Shown one piece after another: positions 27,093 to 35,944 of a DNA stretch of 64,000 nt. How positions within the stretch are numbered: the stretch's first letter is position 1; each line of letters begins with the position of its first letter. Below the pieces are notes generated by a model. It was not told the origin of the DNA, searched no databases, and saw only the letters and a list, made by a program, of their open reading frames with translations. The translations under genes and the position numbers were made by a program. The stretch comes from Streptomyces sp. SCSIO 30461 (GTDB lineage: Bacteria; Actinomycetota; Actinomycetes; Streptomycetales; Streptomycetaceae). Location of the stretch: positions 3,650,001 to 3,714,000 of the forward strand of contig NZ_CP146101.1 in assembly GCF_037023745.1 (NCBI RefSeq), in the 5' to 3' direction.

Positions 27093-27212
27093 CGGCGCTA
27101 CGGTTCCCCGCCGCGTCATCCTTTCGCTACGGGTACCGCCGCCCTGGAACCCACCCCTGGCTCACCGCCATCCTCCCCACCGGATGCCAACCGAGCACAA
27201 GGGACAGCCCTT

Positions 27213-27425
27213 ATGGGCACGACGTCGGGGCGGGACACCGGTACGGAGGCGGTGGGGCGGGGAGCGGAGGGCGGAGGGCTCTCGCGCCGCGTGCTGTTGG
27301 GCGCGGGAGCCGCCGCCGGTGTGGGCGCGGTCGCCGCGAGCACCCAGCAGGGCAGCCTGCCGGGCCGCAACCCACAGGGCCGGGTGGCGCGCGAATCGTA
27401 TGCGGACGCTGCACCGCACGTTCCC
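27213..27425 (+). pseudogene. 5' fragment of a Tat-exported protein gene
   Basis: A good start (AAGGGA before ATG) opens a typical twin-arginine signal: EGGGLSRRVLLGAGAAAGVG then AVAASTQQG. Coding sense ends at about 27410-27425 (SYADAAPHVP). From there the frame reads the antisense of a penicillin-binding-protein remnant and continues only as noise to 27587. So the 3' part of the gene was lost in a rearrangement. Parent protein not identified. Confidence 0.7.
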
Positions 27426-27429
27426 TGTC

Positions 27430-27930
27430 GCCGGAGCCGGCCGCCGGGTCGAAGGCGTTCCCGCCTTTCAGCAGCGCTGCCAGGAAGGCGCCCTGACTGG
27501 GGTTCAACCGGTCGACGCCCACCCCGTAGTACGCCTTCGCCGCAGCCTGGATCCCGTATGCGCCGCGGCCGAACCAACTGGTGTTGAGACAGCCCTGGAG
27601 GATCTCGTCCTTCGGCTTCCGGCTGTCGAGCTTCAGCGCGATGCAGAATTTCCTGCACCTTGCGGGACAGCGTCTGCTCCTGGGACAGATAGGTGTTCTT
27701 CACATACTGCTGGGTGATGGTGGAGCCGCCCTGGGTCTCCTGCCCCCGGGCCATGTTGCCGACCGCGCGCGCCAGCCCGGTGAAGGAGACACCGGAGTCC
27801 GAGTAGAAGCCCGCGTTCTCGGCGGCGATGGCGGCGTTGCGGACCGACACGGGCACGGTGGCCAGCGGTACGTTCTGGCGGTTGACCGCGCCCACGGTCA
27901 CCATCGGGCTGCCGTCGGCCCAGTGCCTCC
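27430..27930 (-). pseudogene. Remnant of a class A PBP glycosyltransferase domain
   Basis: On the minus strand the GT51 transglycosylase motifs are present but in two frames: ADGSPMVTVGAVNRQNVP, AAIAAENAGFYSDSGVSF (with the EN of motif I), ETQGGSTITQQYVKNTYLSQ (motif II) and EQTLSRKVQE, then a frameshift and VDRLNPSQGAFLAALLKGG, NAFDPAAGS. The cytoplasmic/membrane N-terminus and the whole transpeptidase domain are absent. Its 3' end is joined back-to-back to the Tat-signal fragment. Non-functional. Confidence 0.8.
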
Positions 27931-28173
27931 GGTCAAGCCCCGCGCGTATCCACCGGAACCGCAAGGGTCTTACCGAGCAGTACGAAGATCGTGGGGGCTG
28001 TGTTGACCGCCTCGACCGTGATGGAGTTCACACCGTCGTCGGTCGCTGTGCCGGCCGGGACGGTCCGGCCGAGCGGTCGCAACGAGCGCGAGCGCGAGGG
28101 CGCCAAGCCTCGTAGATTGATCAGAGAGACGGGGTCGTCGTCCGTACGTCCGGAAGGGCAGGCGCGTGATGGC
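27931..28173. other. Intergenic stretch before the PAS-PP2C gene
   Basis: About 240 bp with no supported gene. Short reverse-strand frames here have no known motif. It should contain the promoter of the following phosphatase gene. Confidence 0.4.
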
Positions 28174-29397
28174 ATGACTATCGACTACTCAGCGCTGTTC
28201 GCCGCCACGCCCAGCCCGTATCTGGTGCTCGACACGGACTTCATGATCGTCGACGTCAACCGCGCCTATCTGCTCGCCACCTTCAGGACCAGGGAGGACC
28301 TGATAGGGCAGTACGTCTTCGACGCCTTCCCGGACAACCCCGCCACCCCGGACATCGACGGCGTGGCCAATCTCCGCTCCTCACTGCACCGCGTGGTGGA
28401 CAGCCGCTCGCAGGACTCGATGGCTCTCCAGCGGTACGACATCCCGCTCGTGGACCAGCCGGGCCGGTTCGAGGAGCGGTGGTGGTCCACGATCAACACT
28501 CCGGTCCTCGACGCACAGGGTGCCACCGCCTGGATCATCCACCGGGTCGAGGACGTCACCGCCTTCATCCGCTCCCGAAACACCGGAGGCGCGCCGAGGG
28601 AGCGAGAAGAGGAGATGGAGGCCGAGCTCTACGCGCGGGCACGCGAGCTCCAGCGGCTCAACGAGGAACTCCGCGACGCCCACGCCCGGGAGCGCCAGGT
28701 CGCGCTCACCCTGCAAGAGGCCATGCTGCACGCCCCCGACCTCGTCAAACACCAGGACATCGCGGTGCGGTATCTGCCCGCAGTCGGTTCGCTCAACGTC
28801 TGCGGTGACTGGTACGACGTCGCCGACCTCACCGAGGAACGGTTCGCCGTGGCGGTGGGCGACGTCGTGGGCCACGGTCTGGAGGCCGCGACCGTCATGG
28901 GCATGCTCCGCAGTGCCCTGAGCGCGGCGACCAGAGCCGTCGCGGGTCCGGCCCAGGCCCTGGAAGTGCTGGGTCTGTACGCCCGTTCCGTGGAGGGGGC
29001 GCTGGCGGCCACGGCCGCCCAGGTGGTCATCGACACCCGTAGCCGGCTGATCACATACAGCAGCGCCGGACATCCGCCACCCGTCCTGCTGCACGGCGAC
29101 GGCGCCTGCGAGCTGCTGGACCAGGCCACCGACCCTCCGCTCGGCACCCGCCCCGCCCATGTGCCGCGGCCGCAGACGAGCTGCTCCTACGGCGCCGACG
29201 CCGCGCTGGTGCTCTACACCGACGGACTCATCGAGCGACGCGGTGAGGACATCGATGCCGGTATCGCGAGGCTCACCGACGCCCTCGCCCAATATCACCG
29301 GCTCGGTGCCGAGCGCCTGGCCGACGCGGTGCTGGCGCGGCTGGGCGTCAGCGGCGGAGCCGGTGACGACATCGCCCTCGTGGTGGTGCGGCTGTGA
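28174..29397 (+). CDS. PAS-domain SpoIIE/PP2C serine phosphatase
   Basis: 407 aa; the start at MTIDYSALFAATPSPYLVL is chosen because the PAS domain begins there (GGAAGGG is rather far upstream; longer forms cross the 5' region). PAS about 1-130, helical linker with coiled-coil look (EEEMEAELYARARELQRLNE), then the SpoIIE phosphatase domain (about 175-405): motifs VCGDWYDV, AVGDVVGHGLEAA, SSAGHPPP, LYTDGLIERR and GDDIALVVVRL. All metal-binding Asp are present. It dephosphorylates phosphoserine, classically on anti-sigma antagonists. Cytosolic. Confidence 0.9.
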   Translation: MTIDYSALFAATPSPYLVLDTDFMIVDVNRAYLLATFRTREDLIGQYVFDAFPDNPATPDIDGVANLRSSLHRVVDSRSQDSMALQRYDIPLVDQPGRFEERWWSTINTPVLDAQGATAWIIHRVEDVTAFIRSRNTGGAPREREEEMEAELYARARELQRLNEELRDAHARERQVALTLQEAMLHAPDLVKHQDIAVRYLPAVGSLNVCGDWYDVADLTEERFAVAVGDVVGHGLEAATVMGMLRSALSAATRAVAGPAQALEVLGLYARSVEGALAATAAQVVIDTRSRLITYSSAGHPPPVLLHGDGACELLDQATDPPLGTRPAHVPRPQTSCSYGADAALVLYTDGLIERRGEDIDAGIARLTDALAQYHRLGAERLADAVLARLGVSGGAGDDIALVVVRL

Positions 29398-29453
29398 GTT
29401 CCGCATAGCGGTCCACGCTGTTGCGGGGGCCTGGCGGTGGGCGGATTCTGGAC

Positions 29454-31991
29454 ATGATGAAACCGGGCCGATGGGGCGCCGTGAGTGTGCGGATGTCAGC
29501 CGAGAACGTCGATTTCCGTGGCCCCCTGGACATCACCAGGGCGGCCACGTTGGTGCTCGACAACCGGTCGATGGTCATCGGCTGGAGTCCCGCGGCTCAG
29601 GAACTGCTGGGCTATCGGCCCGAGGATGTCGTGGGCCGGCCGCTGGAGACATTCCTGACCTATGCCTCAGAGGGTTCGGTGGCCGACGTGTCCGGCGGAT
29701 CCGTGCCACCACCCGGGGCCCCACGGCTCGACGAGGGGGATGTGTGCGTCGCGGTCCACCGGGACGGTCGGCGGATGACGCTCGTAGCCGCGGTCTGCCC
29801 GCTGACCGGTGCGGTCGGGGCGGGCAAGGTCCTGGTGGTGGCGGAACACGAGCGGCTCAGGCTGTGGAAGTCCCGCCTCGCCCTGCTGAACGGCCTGGCC
29901 ACCCAGTCTCCGGTCGGTCTCGCCATCCATGACACCGACCTTCATCTGATGTGGTGCAATGCCGCGTACGAAGGCGAGATCGGTATGCCGTTCGCCGCGT
30001 TCCGCGGCATGCGGGGCTCCGATCTGTACCCCGACGGCAGGTTCATCTCGCCGGGCTACCCGGAGTTGCTCGACGACGTCCTCGGCCATGTGCTGAAGAC
30101 CGGTGAGGCGCTGCTCGATCTGCACTTCCGCGGTGAGCAACCCAGTGATCCCGGCGTCGAGCACCTGTGGTCCTGCTCCTACTACCGGCTACAGGACCCG
30201 GACGGCTATGTGTTCGGCGTCTGCGAGGACGCCTTCGACATCTCCGAACGCTACGAAGCCCAAAGGCAGCTGAATCTGCTCGTGGAGGCCAGCCGTCGCG
30301 TCGGTACGACGCTGGACGTCGTCGCCACGACGGAGGAACTGGCGGAGGTGGCGGTACCGGCGTTCGCCGACCGGGTCGACATCGACATCGTCGCCGCGGT
30401 CCTGGAAGGGGAAGTGCCAGGGGTGCTGGGCCCGGACTCGGTGCTGGTCCGCACTGCCGGGCGCTGTGTCGAGACCCGGACCGGCGACAGCGGCGCAACC
30501 GGCGGGATCAGGGGCACCGGGCACGCCGTGCCGGCCGAGTCGCGGCCCGCGCGCCCGGTGACGTACCCCAGCGGGTCGCCGCAGCACCGCAGCCTCGCCT
30601 CGGGAGGTCTGGTGCTGGAGGAGGACACCCTGGTGGTGCCGTTGCGGATCGGCGGCAGCCCGCTGGGCCTCGTCAGCTTCGTCCGCGGTACCGGGCCGGG
30701 CGTCTTCGACAGGGGCGCGATCGCACTGGCGGACGAACTGGTCGGCAGGGCAGCGGTGTCCATCGACAACGCCCGGCGCTTCGCCCGCGAGCGCGCGGCG
30801 GCCCTCGCTCTCCAGCGCCGGCTGCTGCCGCGCCATCTGCCGCCGAACTCGGCGGTGGATCTCGCCTACCGCTATCTGCCCACGGACGACGTCACCGGTG
30901 TGGGCGGTGACTGGTTCGATGTCATCCCGCTGTCCGGAACCCGCGTCGGACTTGTCGTCGGCGACGTGGTGGGGCACGGGGTCCATGCCGCGGCCACCAT
31001 GGGCCGGTTGCGGACCACCGTACGGGCACTCGCCCCGCTCGACATGCCCCCCGACGAACTCCTCACCCGGCTCGACGACCTTGTGGTCCAGGCCGCCGAG
31101 GACCGTCCGGGCCCCGGAATCGACACCACCGGTCCCACGGCGCACTCCCGGTTCACGGGCTCCGCCGGGCCCGCTGCGACTGCGGGAACCCTTGGGTTCA
31201 CCGACAGTGAGGACGTGGCCACCGGAGCCACCTGCCTGTACGTGGTCTACGACCCGGCATCCCGGCACTGCACCATGGCCCGTGCCGGCCATCCGCCGCC
31301 GGCCGTCGTACACCCCGACGGGCGGGTCACCATCCTCGACCTGCCCGCAGGCCCGCCACTGGGCCTGGGAGGACTGCCGTTCGACTGCTTCGACGTCGAA
31401 CTTCCCGTGGGTAGCCTGATGGCGCTGTTCACCGATGGACTGGTGGAGTCCCGGGACCGGGACGTCGACGAAGGACTGGCCACCCTGAAGCACGTGCTCA
31501 CCGGCAGCAGCGGGTCACTCGGCGATATCTGCGACCGGGTGGTGGCCGCGCTCCTGCCGGACGGCACGACCAGCGACGACTCGGCCCTGCTGCTGGTGCG
31601 CACCCGTGAGCTCGACTGCGACAAGGTCGCGACCTGGGACCTGCCGGCCGAGCCCGCGGCGGTCGGACGGGCTCGTGAGTCGGTCGCGGAGCGGCTACGG
31701 GCCTGGGGGATCGACGACTTGGTGTTCCCCACCGAGCTGATCGTCAGCGAACTGGTCACGAACGCGATACGGCACGGGGAGGGTCCGCTGCACCTTCGCC
31801 TGATCCTGGACCGCGTGCTCGTGTGCGAGATCGCCGACGCCGCGCACACCTCTCCCCATCTGCGCCACAGCACGCCTGACGACGAGGGTGGGCGCGGCTT
31901 GTTCATCGTGGCCCAGCTCGTCCAGCGTTGGGGGACCCGCTACGGGGCGTCCGGGAAGACCATTTGGACCGAACAGGCCCTTTCGTCATAG
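29454..31991 (+). CDS. PAS-GAF-SpoIIE phosphatase with C-terminal HATPase (anti-sigma-kinase-like)
   Basis: About 845 aa; in-frame GTG/ATG codons from 29421 to 29490 are alternative starts, none with a clear ribosome site. Domains in order: PAS (about 20-130), second PAS (about 150-270), GAF (about 285-460, with an insert), SpoIIE phosphatase (about 475-720: GVGGDWFDVIPL, VVGDVVGHGVHAA, RAGHPPPAVV, LFTDGLVESR, SDDSALLLVRT), and RsbW-like HATPase (about 735-840: LIVSELVTNAIRHG, DEGGRGLFIVAQL). It joins a signal-sensing phosphatase and an anti-sigma-type kinase in one chain. Cytosolic; signal unknown. Confidence 0.9.
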   Translation: MMKPGRWGAVSVRMSAENVDFRGPLDITRAATLVLDNRSMVIGWSPAAQELLGYRPEDVVGRPLETFLTYASEGSVADVSGGSVPPPGAPRLDEGDVCVAVHRDGRRMTLVAAVCPLTGAVGAGKVLVVAEHERLRLWKSRLALLNGLATQSPVGLAIHDTDLHLMWCNAAYEGEIGMPFAAFRGMRGSDLYPDGRFISPGYPELLDDVLGHVLKTGEALLDLHFRGEQPSDPGVEHLWSCSYYRLQDPDGYVFGVCEDAFDISERYEAQRQLNLLVEASRRVGTTLDVVATTEELAEVAVPAFADRVDIDIVAAVLEGEVPGVLGPDSVLVRTAGRCVETRTGDSGATGGIRGTGHAVPAESRPARPVTYPSGSPQHRSLASGGLVLEEDTLVVPLRIGGSPLGLVSFVRGTGPGVFDRGAIALADELVGRAAVSIDNARRFARERAAALALQRRLLPRHLPPNSAVDLAYRYLPTDDVTGVGGDWFDVIPLSGTRVGLVVGDVVGHGVHAAATMGRLRTTVRALAPLDMPPDELLTRLDDLVVQAAEDRPGPGIDTTGPTAHSRFTGSAGPAATAGTLGFTDSEDVATGATCLYVVYDPASRHCTMARAGHPPPAVVHPDGRVTILDLPAGPPLGLGGLPFDCFDVELPVGSLMALFTDGLVESRDRDVDEGLATLKHVLTGSSGSLGDICDRVVAALLPDGTTSDDSALLLVRTRELDCDKVATWDLPAEPAAVGRARESVAERLRAWGIDDLVFPTELIVSELVTNAIRHGEGPLHLRLILDRVLVCEIADAAHTSPHLRHSTPDDEGGRGLFIVAQLVQRWGTRYGASGKTIWTEQALSS

Positions 31992-32236
31992 GTCGGCACG
32001 GCGACCCCGCCTGCCTGATGCCCAGTTGACGCGAACCCGGTGCCCGCGGCGGTGAAAGTCCGGCGCTGCTGCGGATTATTGACGCGACTTACCTTCGGAA
32101 ACACCTTTCCAGGCGGGTACTGCTGCCCCCACCATGGGCTCTTGTTCCCGCAGGCAACAAACCGGAGGTGCTCCGGTGGCGGACCGATCGGCGCCTGGGG
32201 GCCGTCTGTCATGTGTAGTGGATGAGGGGTCACAGG
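31992..32236. other. Intergenic region upstream of the RICIN protein gene
   Basis: 245 bp. A relatively AT-rich patch with a -35-like ttgacg at about 32087 is present, but no matching -10 at 16-18 bp was found. No gene supported. Confidence 0.35.
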
Positions 32237-33880
32237 GTGTCAGAGCTCCACCGTGCGGGTCCGGATGCCGCGCACGAGACGCGGACCCACACCGGCCTCA
32301 CCGACGCCGAGCTCACCGAACGAGTTCGTGCCGGCGCCCCGGCCGCACAGCCTGCGGCACTGGAACTCAGGCGTCGCCATCTGCCCGCACTGCTCGCCTA
32401 CACCCGCCTGTGCACAAGCAACCAGACGGCCGCCAACCAACTCGCCGTACGAGCCTTCGACCTCGCGATCCAGGAAACGCTCCGAGGCATCGAGCCGAGC
32501 GGGACATGGCGCCACCACCTGCTGAAGCTGGTGCAGCGCACCGGCCGTGACTGGGCCGCTCGAAGCCTCCGCCACCGCCTCGGACCCGGCTTCCTCGGCT
32601 GGATCGAGACCGGTGCGGAGGCCTCGTCCGCCATGGGCGTGGGTTTCGCCCGACTGCCGGAGCTGCTGCGTGGAGTCCTCTGGTACGCCGTCGTGGACAA
32701 CGAGCCGGACGCAGTCGTCGGGGGTTTGCTCGGTATCACCGCGGACGTGGTCCCCGAGCTGCGGCCGAGGGCCCTGGACGCCATGCGCCGGGCGTGGATC
32801 CAGGCACATCTGGAGCACGGCGGGGCACCGGGTTGCCTGGGGTTCCGCCGCATCATCGAGGCCGCCACCGGCCCCGGGGACCGCCGGTACAGCAGGGACC
32901 TGACGCTCCATCTGGAGGAGTGCTCCGGCTGCGCCGGGCTGGTGGCCGCACTGACCAGGATGGCCGACGACCCCGGGATGGTGTGTGCCGAAGGCCTCGT
33001 CGGATGGGGCGGGGCCGCCTACGTCGCACATGTTCCGGCGCCCGGACTGTTCGACGCCGTCGTGGCCGGCCACGACGGGGGAGCCGTGCGGGGCGACGCC
33101 GCTCCGTTCGCCGGTGTGAACCAGGTGAGCGGAGCGGATCGGTTCGCGGGTGCGGTACGCGCCTCGTCCCGGGCCGTCGCCGCGGCTGCCGCGGTCGCGG
33201 GCGCCATCACGCTCGGCACACTCCTTGCCGCGGCCTCCAATGACACCGCGGCGGTGCATACAGGTGCCGTGGAATCGCCGATCCGGCGGACCGGACCCAC
33301 CCTCGCCGCGCCTGTCCGCCCGTCCGACCCGTCGCCGTCCACGACACCCTCGAAGCGGCCCTCCCCTCGACCGACTGCGTCCGCGTCGGCGGCTCCACCG
33401 AAGAAGCCCTCCACATCGGAGCCCGCACCGTCCAGGAAGCCCGCTCCCGAGCCGTCGCGGATCCTTCCCGGTGGGGGTCGAACCCAGCTCGTCAACGGTG
33501 CGACGGGGTTGTGCCTGGACATCGAGGACGGCGTGCCGGCCAATCGCACCGATGTCGTGGCAGTGCCGTGCTCGGGAGCGGCCACCCAGCAGTGGAGCCT
33601 TGAGGCCAGCGGGCTGCTGCGCAGCGCCGCGGATCCGGCGTTCTGCCTGGACTCGCGTGGTGACACCGACCGTGGTGTCGGCATCTGGACATGTGACTCC
33701 GTCCACGGGGCGAACGGTGTGAACCTGCTCTTCACCATCGACGCCACGGGGATTCTGCACCCCCGGATCGCACCCGACTTCGCAGTGGAACCCAAGACGG
33801 ATGAGGCAGGCAGCGAGGTCGGCCTGGAGCGAACCGATGAGCCGGATCGGGACCAGCGCTGGTCCGGCGCACGAACATGA
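32237..33880 (+). CDS. Sigma-like/zinc-finger-like membrane protein with C-terminal RICIN lectin domain
   Basis: About 547 aa. GTG 32237 is preferred because GAGGGG lies seven bases before it; an ATG at 32222 is upstream in frame. N-terminal sigma-region-2-like helices (LTDAELTERVRAGAPAAQPA, ALELRRRHLPALLAYTRLC, ANQLAVRAFDLAIQETLRG), an anti-sigma-type HxxxCxxC finger (LHLEECSGCAGLVAAL, about 225-240), one membrane helix (AVAAAAAVAGAITLGTLLAA, about 325-345), a Pro/Ser-rich external linker, and an external beta-trefoil lectin (GLCLDIEDGVPANRTD, QQWSLEAS, DQRWSG). It looks like a surface-sugar sensor, but the true signal is unknown. The family is widespread in Streptomyces. Confidence 0.85.
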   Translation: MSELHRAGPDAAHETRTHTGLTDAELTERVRAGAPAAQPAALELRRRHLPALLAYTRLCTSNQTAANQLAVRAFDLAIQETLRGIEPSGTWRHHLLKLVQRTGRDWAARSLRHRLGPGFLGWIETGAEASSAMGVGFARLPELLRGVLWYAVVDNEPDAVVGGLLGITADVVPELRPRALDAMRRAWIQAHLEHGGAPGCLGFRRIIEAATGPGDRRYSRDLTLHLEECSGCAGLVAALTRMADDPGMVCAEGLVGWGGAAYVAHVPAPGLFDAVVAGHDGGAVRGDAAPFAGVNQVSGADRFAGAVRASSRAVAAAAAVAGAITLGTLLAAASNDTAAVHTGAVESPIRRTGPTLAAPVRPSDPSPSTTPSKRPSPRPTASASAAPPKKPSTSEPAPSRKPAPEPSRILPGGGRTQLVNGATGLCLDIEDGVPANRTDVVAVPCSGAATQQWSLEASGLLRSAADPAFCLDSRGDTDRGVGIWTCDSVHGANGVNLLFTIDATGILHPRIAPDFAVEPKTDEAGSEVGLERTDEPDRDQRWSGART

Positions 33881-34075
33881 CTGCAATCAAAGCTATTTGA
33901 CTGTTTGTCAGGTATGGGCGGGCACCCTTCGCGCGGAAGTGGGGCCGTCAAGCACTCTCGGCTGAAAGTGACTTGTGTGATCAAACTCTTCCCTTATGGG
34001 GTCATGGTCTGGCATCTTTCGTCCACCACTTCCCACATCGCGGCCCGGTACGTGTCACCGCACCACCGGGCTTTC

Positions 34076-34088
34076 GGAGGATGCTTTG
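34076..34088 (+). promoter_or_regulatory. Ribosome-binding site selecting a TTG start
   Basis: GGAGG at 34076-34080, five bases before TTG 34086-34088, which fits the beginning of the subtilase signal peptide (PTPISRRLRRSVVAIAAL). A nearer ATG at 34081 is out of frame, and the upstream frame to 33996 lacks a ribosome site. Confidence 0.7.
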
Positions 34089-35855
34089 CCTACCCCCATA
34101 TCCCGCCGGCTCAGACGCTCGGTCGTGGCCATCGCCGCCCTCGGTGCGGCAGCGGCGTTCGTGACTCCCGCGGCCGCGGCCGAGGCGGCGCCCAGTGCCC
34201 CCACCGCGGCCACCGCGTCCTGGGCCGCGGGCACAAGGGCCTACCTGGTCATCACCACCCCCGGTGACACCTCCGCGGTACGCGGCGCGGTCACCGGCAA
34301 CGGCGGCACGGTGTTCGCCTCCTACGACGCCATCGGTGTGATCGTCGCGCACTCGACGTCCAGCTCCTTCGCCGCCGCCATGCGCGGTGTCAGCGGTGTC
34401 CAGCAGGTCGGTGCCACGCGCACTTCCGACGTACCCGCCGACGCCTACAACCCCGCGCTGCCCACCGCGCCCAGGCAGGCCACCACCACCCTCACCGAGT
34501 CAAACCGCTGGGACATGACCCAGATCCAGGCGGACAAGGCATGGGCGGTCACCACCGGCTCCTCGGCCGTCAAGGTCGGAGTGCTCGACACCGGCGTCGA
34601 CGACCTGCACCAGGACATCGCCCCCAACTTCAACGCGGCCGACTCCGCGTCCTGCGCCTACGGCAAGGCCGACACCCGGTTCGGCGCCTGGCGCGACGTG
34701 GACGACCACGGCACGCATGTGGCCGGCACCATCGCGGCGGCCAAGAACGGCAAGGGCGTCATCGGCGTGGCTCCGGGGGTGAAGATCTCCTCCGTACGGA
34801 TCGCCGAGCCGGGCTCCAACCTGTTCTTCGCCGAGAACACCATCTGCGGCTTCATGTGGGCCGGCGACCACGGTTTCAAGGTCACCAACAACAGCTACTA
34901 CACCGATCCGTGGCAGTTCAACTGCCCGGACAACGTGGATCAGGCGGCGATCATCGAGGGCGTCAGGCGCGCCCAGGAGTATGCCGAGGGCAAGGGCTCG
35001 CTCCAGGTCGCGGCGGCCGGCAACTCCAACTACGACCTCGCCAACAAGACCACGGACACCGAGAGCCCCAACGACTCCACTCCGGTGACCCGTACCATCA
35101 CCAATGCCTGCATCGACATCCCCACCGAGCTTCCGGGTGTGGTGACCGTCTCCGCCATGGGCAAGGGCAACGTCAAGGCCTCGTACTCCAACTTCGGACG
35201 CGACATCATCGACATCGCGGCTCCGGGCGGCGACGGTGCGTCCGGCGTCTACTCGACGCTGCCGGGCGGCAAGTACGGCAACCTCAGCGGCACTTCGATG
35301 GCGTCCCCGCACGTGGCCGGAGTAGCCGCGCTGCTCGCGAGCACCAACCCCACCGCCACCCCTGCGGACCTGCGAGGCAAGCTGGCCTCACAGGCCACCG
35401 ACACCGCCTGCCCGTCCGACAGCAGGTGCACGGGCACGACCACCAAGAACGGGTTCTTCGGCGAGGGCCAGGTCGACGCGCTCAAGGCCGTCGGCACCAC
35501 CCCGCCGCCCGGCAAGTACTTCGAGAACACCACGGACGTCGCCATCGCCGACAACAGCACGGTCGAGTCCTCGATCGCCGTCACCGGTGTGAGCGGGAAC
35601 GCGCCGTCGGCCCTCAAGGTCGGTGTGGACATCAAGCACACCTACCGCGGGGACCTCGTGCTCTCGCTGGTGGCCCCCGACGGCACCGTCTACACGCTCG
35701 AGGACTTCCCGAACAACGACAGCACCGACAACGTCGCCAAGACCTACACGGTCGACACATCGTCGGAGACCGCCTCCGGCACCTGGAAGCTGCGCGTGCG
35801 TGATGCGGCGTCCCAGGACACCGGGAAGATCGACGCCTGGAACCTGACCTTCTAG
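34086..35855 (+). CDS. Secreted subtilisin-like serine protease (S8) with P-domain
   Basis: 589 aa from a TTG start. Signal peptide RRLRRSVVAIAALGAAAAFV, cleavage near AAAEAAPS; inhibitor-like propeptide (about 45-125); catalytic domain with Asp in GVLDTGVDDLHQD, His in DDHGTHVAGTIAA, oxyanion Asn in AAAGNSN and Ser in GTSMASPHVAGVAALL. C-terminal proprotein-convertase P-domain (about 485-589: KVGVDIKHTYRGDLVLSLVA, SGTWKLRVRDAASQDTG, DAWNLTF). Exported, broad extracellular protein hydrolysis. A 15-bp hairpin terminates it. Family call firm. Confidence 0.95.
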   Translation: MPTPISRRLRRSVVAIAALGAAAAFVTPAAAAEAAPSAPTAATASWAAGTRAYLVITTPGDTSAVRGAVTGNGGTVFASYDAIGVIVAHSTSSSFAAAMRGVSGVQQVGATRTSDVPADAYNPALPTAPRQATTTLTESNRWDMTQIQADKAWAVTTGSSAVKVGVLDTGVDDLHQDIAPNFNAADSASCAYGKADTRFGAWRDVDDHGTHVAGTIAAAKNGKGVIGVAPGVKISSVRIAEPGSNLFFAENTICGFMWAGDHGFKVTNNSYYTDPWQFNCPDNVDQAAIIEGVRRAQEYAEGKGSLQVAAAGNSNYDLANKTTDTESPNDSTPVTRTITNACIDIPTELPGVVTVSAMGKGNVKASYSNFGRDIIDIAAPGGDGASGVYSTLPGGKYGNLSGTSMASPHVAGVAALLASTNPTATPADLRGKLASQATDTACPSDSRCTGTTTKNGFFGEGQVDALKAVGTTPPPGKYFENTTDVAIADNSTVESSIAVTGVSGNAPSALKVGVDIKHTYRGDLVLSLVAPDGTVYTLEDFPNNDSTDNVAKTYTVDTSSETASGTWKLRVRDAASQDTGKIDAWNLTF

Positions 35856-35886
35856 GAGCCGGGACCCTTCCGGAACCCGGACCATC

Positions 35887-35923
35887 GCTGCCGGGGCGCG
35901 GCGCGCGGCCGCGCCCCGGCAGC
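35887..35923. terminator. Bidirectional terminator hairpin
   Basis: Perfect 15-bp stem (gctgccggggcgcgg and complement) with a 7-nt loop, between the convergent subtilase and gltD genes (90-bp gap). Confidence 0.85.
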
Positions 35924-35944
35924 CCGTCGTACCGACCTGTGAGG

